Source: Molossus alvarezi
Taxonomy: Eukaryota; Chordata; Mammalia; Chiroptera; Molossidae
Length of the DNA: 64,000 nucleotides
Direction: 5' to 3'
Assembly: GCA_037176705.1 (NCBI GenBank)
Contig: CM073888.1
Coordinates: 46,320,810 to 46,384,809, forward strand
The position numbers and the translations under genes are program-made. The notes below the pieces were generated by a model. It searched no databases, was not told where the DNA came from, and saw nothing but the letters and a program-made list of their open reading frames with translations. Below are positions 57,241-64,000 of this stretch, piece after piece. Position 1 is the first letter of the stretch; the number at the start of each line of letters is the position of its first letter.

Positions 57241-58797
57241 GTATGGTAAAAATGGTATCAGGGAACCTAGAATTGTTAATATTTTAGAATGAGGGATGAG
57301 AAAAAATGAGGGCACAACAGGTAAAGAAGCAAGGTTCTCATCATCCTGAATCCTTACCTACACCATCTAGTAGAATGCAGTTGAGTTCTATGAACAGAAG
57401 CTTAACTTCTGGAGTCCAGTCCCCAAATCATCATCATCCTGGTAACATTATCCTGTATACATACACACACATATGTGACCATTTTGGGGCAGTGAACAGC
57501 TCTCAGTCTGGATGTGTTGTCTCAAGTAGCCAAGGGGCATCCAGTAGTGGCATCTAACAGGCAGTTGTTTGCAGTTTTAGAGATCCGATTAGTTGTTAGC
57601 TGTAAACATAAATAGGTATTCTGTCACCAAAAAGGGTTCATTCAGGAGAAATGAAGAACTGCAATCCAGTTTGTGCAGACAAAGTGAGCCAGAAGCATGA
57701 ATAAGATCAAGAAGCAGGAAGCCCCCTTTTACGGAGAAGAGCAAGTGAAGGGGTGAGGGGTGGGGTGGGGGTGGGTGTGTTACAGCCATAGAGCTCTGTT
57801 GTAAACAGAGTTCTTTCTCTAGGCTTTAGTGATTGACATACGGTGTCAGGGCTCCTTCCATGGGCCCTCCCCTGACTCCTATGTAGGTTAAGGTCTCTCA
57901 TAAATTTTGACAGGAGTCATTAGCACGTAGTAGGTGAAAGATGATTGAAGGAAGAATTAGAGTGAGAAGGTGCATAGGATGGAACCCAGGAGAATACCAG
58001 TACTTAAGAGGATAGTAGAGGAGCCCAAGAAAAATACACATAGCCAGAGGGGCAGGAGGAAGACCTGAGAAGACAAATCATAAAAGTCCAGGGAGCTGAG
58101 TGTTACAAGAAGAAAACAACTATCAGTGTCAAATACTGTTGAGAGGTGAGGTAAGACAACAGCTAAAAGATATCCATTGGATTTAGCAACAAAGAGAACA
58201 GCAGCGTGACTTTTGACAGAGAGATACAATGTTGTGGTGGAAACAGTAGCCACTGTGAGTGTTAAGGAAGGAAGTCAATGTCATATAGATGATTCCTGGA
58301 TCCACTGGTGTTTTGTCAGCTGCACAGATAATTTTTCTTCTAAAAGGAACAAAAGTGGACATTTGTACCCCAAGGGAAAACATCAATTTTAGTATTTTCT
58401 CTTATAAATTTGTCTTAAACCATTGGTGCTGGCTGTTGTTGAATCTAGCATAAGATGCTTTTGGTTTTAGCAAACAGTGTGTAGTTATTTTAGGTGTCTT
58501 GTTAATAAAGTAATTTCATAATAAATAGTATCAAAATAGTAATGTAGTAATATACGTTATGGTTTTCAAATAGTATCTCTATCGAGGATGATAATCATGG
58601 CACCAGAAAACTTTCTAAACTACTGTGCTTTCTCTTCTACTTCGCTCCCCCCATCCTGGTCTATACTCTGGGCTAAGAGGAGATGATCCCCCCCCCCGCC
58701 CCGTCCCCCCACTGTGAGCAGGTAGCAGCTTAGAGAAATTTGGGAGACCAGGGTGTACTCACCGAGAAAAAGATGAGGACTTTGAATGTCACCTAAT
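57241..58797. other. Intergenic DNA upstream of HELB
   Basis: I recognise no gene. It contains purine-rich stretches, a G-rich segment (57754-57778) and a C run (58688-58710). The parts at 57,960-58,330 may be an old LTR or DNA element but I cannot name it. Confidence 0.55.
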
Positions 58798-58940
58798 CCA
58801 GTGGTTTTCAAACCTGCCTGAGCATCAAAATAAACAATCTGGAACTTGCCTTAAAAGACAGAACCCTGGGTGCCTGCCCTAGATCCAGACACAACGGGTG
58901 GAATGAGAACCAGAGACCTGTACTTTGAATAAGTGGCTTT
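58798..58940. mobile_element. MER5A-like hAT fossil
   Basis: ccagtggttttcaaacctgc with tgagcatcaaaataaacaat, ggaacttgccttaaaagaca and aaccagagacctgtactttg follow MER5A order. It sits about 500 bases upstream of HELB. Confidence 0.65.
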
Positions 58941-59029
58941 GATGATAGAAATTCAACTCCTGGAGAAACGGAGGCCCAAAGCAGTCACGACTAGCCAGAA
59001 GGGTCCCAGGAGTGGAGAGTCCCTGCTCG

Positions 59030-59450
59030 GTGCTTGGGTTGGCGGCCAGCCGTCGCAAAGGGCATCTGGATTTTCGTTTTGGGGGTGTTGGAGAGGGCTT
59101 GCTTTTCCGTGATCTCTAGGCTCACTAGACGTGGCCTTCCCCCGCGATTCTGTCTCCTCAGGAGACGTCGTGGGCTAGAGGTTGAGCAGGTGCCACACGT
59201 GCCGCTGCAGCGCGCTGATTTTGTCCAGGCACCCGGTTCGGTTACCGCGCGCAGCGGGAGAGCGCCACCCAGCCACCCAGGTCCCCCCGCCCGCGGCTTG
59301 GGGGCGGAGCTTCCCGAAGCCCCGCCCCCTCACGCTCTTAGGCGTTCCCGGAAGTTGAAGGTCTTGCAGTCGCGGACCTGATTGGCTGATGATGGCCCTG
59401 TATCCAGCTCAGGTTTTCCGGAATTGGGTTGAGCTACGGAGAACTGAGCT
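59030..59450 (+). promoter_or_regulatory. HELB: HELB CpG-rich promoter and 5'UTR
   Basis: A CpG-dense stretch leading into the start codon. Sites on sight: GC boxes ggggcgg (59301) and ccccgcccc (59320-59329), an ETS-type CCGGAAGT (59348-59355), and an inverted CCAAT box, attggctg (59381-59388). No TATA box is in place. This arrangement is typical of TATA-less housekeeping or cell-cycle promoters and fits a replication-linked helicase. The transcription start is not determined. The individual sites are matches to consensus, not proof of binding. Confidence 0.75.
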
Positions 59451-59637
59451 ATGGCCTCCGAGAGTAAGCTCTTGAGCGAACTGTGGGGACCTCTGCTCCC
59501 GTGCAAGGCCTCGGGGGAGGAGAGCGATGACTGCCTGTTGGAGGATGTGGAGGAGGACGAAGAGCCGATGTTTGTCGATGTCGAGGAGCTCTGCAGTGGG
59601 GGCATCAAGGCTGGCAGCCTCCCGGGGTGCGTCCGAG
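59451..59637 (+). CDS. HELB: HELB exon 1, DNA helicase B N-terminus
   Basis: DNA helicase B is a nuclear 5'-3' superfamily-1 helicase that binds RPA, helps cells recover from replication stress and limits end resection. Exon 1 encodes [20 protein letters not shown], then an acidic run ([17 protein letters not shown]) and [20 protein letters not shown], 62 codons plus one base. The final block matches human HELB as I recall, while the first 20 residues do not. The start was chosen for its G at -3 and +4. Donor gtgagg at 59638. Confidence 0.95.
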
Positions 59638-59924
59638 GTGAGGAAGCCCCTTGCCCTTGGGGGAGGGGATGGGGGGGTGAACGCACTGCTTTCTAGTGTG
59701 GCCCTGTCCTAGGTGAGGCGCCCCATCCCTTTTAACAGACTACCTTTGGGACCGCCTAGCTGCTTTGCCTTACTCAGGATAAAATAATATTGATAATATA
59801 CCAGTGACGTGAGCAAATACTCTATGAAGCTTGTGCTCTACATTTATGATCTCTAGTGGTCACAGCTGTTCGAAGTAGTTTTATAGTCGAGGATATTTGT
59901 AACGGTGGTTGTTGAGCCTGCATG

Positions 59925-60095
59925 CACGCCCAGAATATTTGCACGGTCCCGTACAATGGCCACTAGCCACACGTGGCTACTGAGAACTTGAAATGCATCT
60001 AGTGCAACTGAGGACCTAAATTTTAAATTTAATTTAATTTAAATTAATTTAAATTTAAAGAGTCACATGTGATTGGACAACACAGGTTTAGACAG
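59925..60095. mobile_element. DNA transposon fragment with AT palindrome
   Basis: ccactagccacacgtggcta, then actgagaacttgaaatgcat, then a TTTAAATT/AATTTAAA stretch (60018-60059) that is nearly self-complementary, then cacatgtgattggacaacac. Same family as 54968-55313. Confidence 0.55.
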
Positions 60096-60406
60096 ACAAT
60101 TTTCAAGTATTTGAGGAGGGTTTAGTCATTTATCCTAGAAGTGTTAGTGGCTGGGTTCCATGTTCCAAACAAGGTGTTTGTTGCTGGGATACCCGGGAAA
60201 GAGAGGATGATGAGGTTGCTGTCCTAGTGGAGCTTACCGTCTAGTGAATTAAACAGACATTCTTTAAATAATCACAGAAGTAACTATATCACTAAGTGCT
60301 TAGAAGAAATAATAAGTAGTGCTAGAGAAGTTATATTCTTGAGATTCAGAGAAGGTTTTCCTGAGGAAGATAGTTAGCTGAGGTCTGTAGTAAAGGGGGT
60401 AAATTT

Positions 60407-60616
60407 TTTTTTTATCCTCACCGAGGACATTTTTGCATTTATCTTGAGATATAGTGGGAGGGAGAGAGGAAAACATTGAGTGGTTGCCACCCACATAACC
60501 CCAACCGGGGCCGGGCACAAACTGCAACCCCGGTACCTACCCTTAGCGGGAACGGAACCTGGGCCTGTCTGGTCTGTGGGCTGATGCTCTAACAGCTGAG
60601 CCAAACTGGCCAGGGC
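60407..60616 (-). mobile_element. tRNA-derived bat SINE with 3' hairpin
   Basis: Hairpin with a three-base loop (60413-60427), cttagcgggaacggaacctg box B region, head end aaactggccagggc. TSD TAAAGGGGGTAAATTT (60391-60406) against taacgggggtaaactt (60617-60632), two differences. Confidence 0.92.
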
Positions 60617-60769
60617 TAACGGGGGTAAACTTTAAGGAAGAAAACATTTAAGGCAGATGAAACAGCTTATGCAAAGGCCTGGTGGTGGGAGGCACCATGA
60701 CATTTTTTTAAGAAACTACATGAAGGTTAGTATTGGTTGAAGTCAAAGTAGCAGAGAGGACTACTTTTA

Positions 60770-60799
60770 TTTTATTGTTTTATTTATTTTTTATTTTTT
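60770..60799 (-). mobile_element. 30-bp tail-only retroposon insertion
   Basis: A 16-bp direct repeat, GAGAGGACTACTTTTA (60754-60769) against gagaggacttctttta (60800-60815), one mismatch, flanks 30 bases of pure T/A/G text that on the reverse strand is an A-rich tail with AAATAAATAAA units. No body of any element is left. Confidence 0.75.
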
Positions 60800-61098
60800 G
60801 AGAGGACTTCTTTTAGAAAAACAACAGACTTTTGCCATTCACCATGCTTACCTCTTGGAATACAAAGACTAATGAAACGTTGTCCTATTTTAGAAGGCTT
60901 ATAGTGTAGTCAAGGGTGACAGATAAACAGGTAAGTGGAATATAGACACCCTAATAGATATCTGTACAGGGTGCTGTGTGTGTGTGTGTATGAGCAGGGG
61001 GAAGTTAAAGAGAATTTGATTAAAAAAAAACAACAAAATAACATTGGAAGAGAGGTTTTAAAATATACTAAATTAACTTTTTTTTTTTCCTTCTTAAG

Positions 61099-61503
61099 TT
61101 GTAATTTCTGATGAGAACACTAAAAAGCAGTGTGAAGTGTCTGGACGTTTTCCATTAACGGATCCTTGGTGGCGAGTGAAGGTACAAGTAAAACCTGTGG
61201 GATCAAGGAGCTATCAAGTTCAAGGATTTCCATCATACTTTTTACAGTCTGATATGTCACCGCCAAATCAAAAACATATCTGTTCCCTCTTTCTTAAAGA
61301 CTGTAATGTCTCCAGTGACATTATAACCAAATTTTTAGCATGGGTAAATAAAATATCAAGCTATGAAGACCTCAACTTTGAAAATCTTAGGGAAACATTA
61401 AGAACTTTCTACAAGGAAACTGAGATGAATGAAAGAAAACAAAGGAATAAACAGGAAGAGTCCCAGCCAGATTATGAGATGCGCCTTCCAATGGAAAACA
61501 CAG
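61099..61503 (+). CDS. HELB: HELB exon 2
   Basis: A 405-base exon. Its first two bases complete valine. It reads [20 protein letters not shown], then [20 protein letters not shown], then [20 protein letters not shown], later [16 protein letters not shown] and a lysine/glutamine-rich [17 protein letters not shown]. The [14 protein letters not shown] and [20 protein letters not shown] blocks are a strong match to human HELB. Compared with my memory of human, the [12 protein letters not shown] stretch is three residues shorter. The acceptor is ttcttaag and the donor gtaggt. Confidence 0.97.
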
Positions 61504-62528
61504 GTAGGTGTGATTTTTATCATCCAGTTTTAGTGTGATTGAGCTATTTACTGATCTGTGTGTTTTAAAATATTGCTACTATGGTATCTTGGCATAGTAT
61601 TTTTTTTTGTTTTAGAGAGAGAGAAAGAGAAACATCTGTCAGTTGCCACCTGGGGATCAAACCCGAAGCCTAGGTATGTGCCCTGACTGGGAATCAAACC
61701 TACCTTTAGGTGTAAGGGATGATGCTCCAGCTAACTGAGCCATCTGGCCAGGGCCATAGTATTCTTTTTAAAATTGATTTTGATGTTATATTATTTTTGG
61801 AGTATGTCATTGACATTCCAGGTTTCTCATCTTTAATGTGAAGAGATTGGGTGAGATGATCTTTTAGTTCCTTTCAGTTTTATCCCAGCTCCAAAACTGA
61901 TTTTCTCTCTCTAACTTTTGTCTCCATAGGATTACCTTGAGTCATTAAGAAAAAGTTCAGTTGTCAATTATTTAAGAAGGCAAACGAGAAAGGCAAGAAT
62001 ATGAGTAATCCATTTTGGAAACATTTCAGTCCAAAATGATTTAAAATATTTTAAAAATATGGTTTGTTATTTGGACATTCACCTATATAGAATATTTCAA
62101 TTATAAATATTCTAAATAAATTTGTCAGAACACTATCAAATGACTTCAATGACAAAAGGATCATGATTACAATAAAAAATGATTATAAAGTTTAATATAT
62201 TACTTTTTATGTTTAGCTTTGAATTTATCTTTATATCATTGAGTCAAGAATTTTATTCTAATTATTTCAAGCAAAATGAAACAAAAGGCTAAGAAGTAAT
62301 TACCTAAGCATTTAAAGAACATAAATTTTGGTGTTAAATACAATGAAAACCATCTCAGTACCAAATGAATTGTTATAATACCAATTTTCTTGCTGGTTAA
62401 AGTAAATTAATTAATCTCTCTTTGATTTGGATTTCTTGTGCTGGTTGTACTAAATGAGAAAATCCATCAAATCAGTTGTTCTATAGCTATTTGTATGTTT
62501 TTATCTGCTCTTTTCTAATGTCCTGCAG
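61504..62528 (+). other. HELB: HELB intron 2
   Basis: 1.0 kb from gtaggt to tcctgcag. Contains one degraded SINE (61602-61754). The rest is AT-rich DNA without features. Confidence 0.92.
61602..61754 (-). mobile_element. Short, degraded tRNA-derived bat SINE
   Basis: ttttagagagagagaaagag, aacatctgtcagttgccacc, ggaatcaaacctacc, gctaactgagccatctggcc. Shorter than other copies by loss of the middle. TSD catagtatt at 61593-61601 and 61755-61763. Confidence 0.88.
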
Positions 62529-62698
62529 TTCCATTTATAAATGTAATGGCAGCATTGAAGTTTCCAAAAATAATGGAATTCCTTCCAATTCTTCTGCCTC
62601 GACACTTTAAACGGCTTATAAGTTCAGTTTCTCAAGAGGTGTTAGAAAAGATGGAAGCGATTTTAGGTACGCATCCATGGAAACTTGGATTTAGTAAA
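62529..62698 (+). CDS. HELB: HELB exon 3 (gene continues past the right edge)
   Basis: A 170-base exon: two bases complete valine, then [40 protein letters not shown] and [16 protein letters not shown]. The [16 protein letters not shown] and [12 protein letters not shown] blocks match human HELB. The exon ends in phase zero with donor gtaagt. The Walker A and other helicase motifs lie in later exons and are not in this window. Confidence 0.97.
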
Positions 62699-62850
62699 GT
62701 AAGTGAAACATTTGCTTAGCATTTAGTAATCTTATGTAAAGCAAGATTTCTCAAACTTGACAATTTTTATATCTCTTTCAAAGGAAAAACGTTTGTATGG
62801 CCCTCAATGTTGATGTACTTTTCTTTGTTACAAACAAAATATAAAGTTTT

Positions 62851-63080
62851 ATTTATTTTTTTAATCCTCACTTGAGGAAATTTTTTTTAAATTGATTTTA
62901 GAGAGAGAGGAAGAGGGAAATATCGATGTGAAAGAGAAACACCGATTGGTTGTCTCCTGTGTGTGCCCTGACCTGGAATTGGACCCACAATGTAGATCTG
63001 TGCCCTGACTGGGAATTGAACCCATGACCTTTCGGTGTATGAGAGGATGCTCCAACCAACTGGGTCATCCGGCCAGGGCC
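62851..63080 (-). mobile_element. tRNA-derived bat SINE with 3' hairpin
   Basis: Hairpin 62863-62878 (loop changed to ACTT, stem kept), then ttaaattgattttagagaga as in the Ves-like body. TSD AAATATAAAGTTTT (62837-62850) against aaatataaactttt (63082-63095), one mismatch. Confidence 0.9.
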
Positions 63081-63255
63081 TAAATATAAACTTTTTATGC
63101 CTCTAGATCTTATGCAATAAATTTATAAAGGAAAACAAACTAAGAAAAAAAATGTCATTCACATTAATAATTTAGTTATATAATTTAATGTGGCAACTTT
63201 TTTTAGTAATTGACATTTGCAACTTGAATATAGATCTCATTGAAGACATGTTCTT

Positions 63256-63517
63256 TGTTTTTAAATCTTCACCTGAGGATATTTTTCCATGTATCTTCAG
63301 ATAGAGTGGGAAGGAGAGGAGGGTGGAGAGAGAGAGAGAGAGAGAGAGTGAGAAAAGCATCAATGTGAAAGAGACACATCGATTGGTTGCCTCCCACACG
63401 ACCCCACCCAGGGCCAGGGACTGAACTGCAACCAAGGTATGTGCCGTTGACTGGAATTGAACCTGCGACTCTGGTCCATGGCTATTGCTCTATCCGCTGA
63501 GCCTAACTGGCCAGGGA
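63256..63517 (-). mobile_element. tRNA-derived bat SINE with 3' hairpin
   Basis: Diverged copy with a one-mismatch hairpin (63266-63281), a (GA)n run (63329-63349) and head end taactggccaggg. TSD GAAGACATGTTCTT (63242-63255) against gaagacaagttctt (63518-63531), one mismatch. Confidence 0.9.
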
Positions 63518-64000
63518 GAAGACAAGTTCTTATGAGTTTGGCAAATCCATTCTGCTGTGCAACTCAATCCTCCACTTTCCTATTTAAACGTTTAAAAACT
63601 TCTACTTTCATATAGGATAGCGTGATGTAATTTGATTTTTTAAATTTGGTACAATAATGTCATTTACAAATGACTCCACTTCTGTTAAATTAGAGACTAA
63701 GAGTAGTAATGTGACACTATGAAACTCGAGTGGCACTGGAAACCAAACATGGCAGTACTTGGTTAAAGGTGGTTCTCCAAATGAAAAGACAGTTTTAAAA
63801 TTCTGATATAATTTTTGGACCCCCAAGAATGTGTGCAGACACCCCTCCCCACCCAGTTTGAGGAAAACTAGAGAATGAATTTGTTCCCGACATAAAGTGA
63901 CTATAATTTCTGTATGCTTTGAAAAATAAAAGAGAGAGAGATCTGTAGAGAAAGACTGTCCATGGTAGGGAGTTAGCATGGCAGAGGGTGGGGGAGGCAA

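Larger units (their letters stand above)
59638..61098 (+). other. HELB: HELB intron 1
   Basis: 1.46 kb. Holds a palindromic AT-rich DNA transposon piece, a hairpin-type SINE, a 30-base tail-only insertion and scraps of an old unnamed repeat at 60220-60380 and 60640-60740. Ends with a T-rich polypyrimidine tract and ttcttaag. Confidence 0.9.
62699..64000 (+). other. HELB: HELB intron 3 (left part)
   Basis: Starts gtaagt. Holds two SINEs on the minus strand. The last 470 bases are AT-rich, with no further exon visible before the window ends. A 130-residue reverse frame at 63608-64000 has no family resemblance. Confidence 0.85.

Overview
This is a 64 kb piece of a vertebrate nuclear genome, almost certainly a bat (Chiroptera). 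At least 23 SINE copies share a tRNA-derived head of the bat Ves/Rhin/MEG kind. L1, MIR, MER5A and MaLR (MLT1-type) fossils show that it is mammalian. I cannot name the species or the family. Nothing in it is prokaryotic: there is no operon, CRISPR array or phage.

Two genes lie on the plus strand in the mammalian order IRAK3 then HELB. Bases 1 to about 28,000 hold the 3' part of IRAK3 (IRAK-M, the pseudokinase that restrains Toll-like receptor/IL-1 signalling). I find seven coding exons: 3257-3321, 8337-8451, 9220-9338, 23527-23725, 24015-24077, 24154-24318 and 26055-26579. They join in phase to give 416 codons and a stop. The promoter, death-domain exons and first part of the kinase fold lie upstream of the window. 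Bases 26,580-59,450 are a 33 kb intergenic interval with no gene I can support. HELB (DNA helicase B) starts at a CpG-rich promoter near 59,030-59,450. Its first three coding exons (59451-59637, 61099-61503, 62529-62698) are present, and the helicase core lies beyond the right edge.

The rest is intron and intergenic DNA full of retroposons. Many SINEs keep target-site duplications (TSDs). A 2.26 kb 5'-truncated L1 with a dead ORF2 sits at 51006-53266. Older layers include L1M-like fragments, MaLR LTRs, MIRs and hAT-type DNA transposons. Microsatellites and two short tandem duplications are also present. Between 38,141 and 54,048 there is no tRNA-head SINE.

The two genes are neighbours but do not act in one pathway: IRAK3 works in innate immune signalling, HELB in DNA replication and repair. 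I see no new multi-gene system. The most interesting signals are in the mobile DNA: a 3'-terminal hairpin kept across many SINE copies with one compensatory base-pair change, a tRNA-only short SINE type in three copies with the same 3' boundary, and two nearly tail-only retroposon insertions of about 47 and 30 bp. In the genes, IRAK3 has an apparent C-terminal extension and HELB has a possible overlapping upstream ORF.
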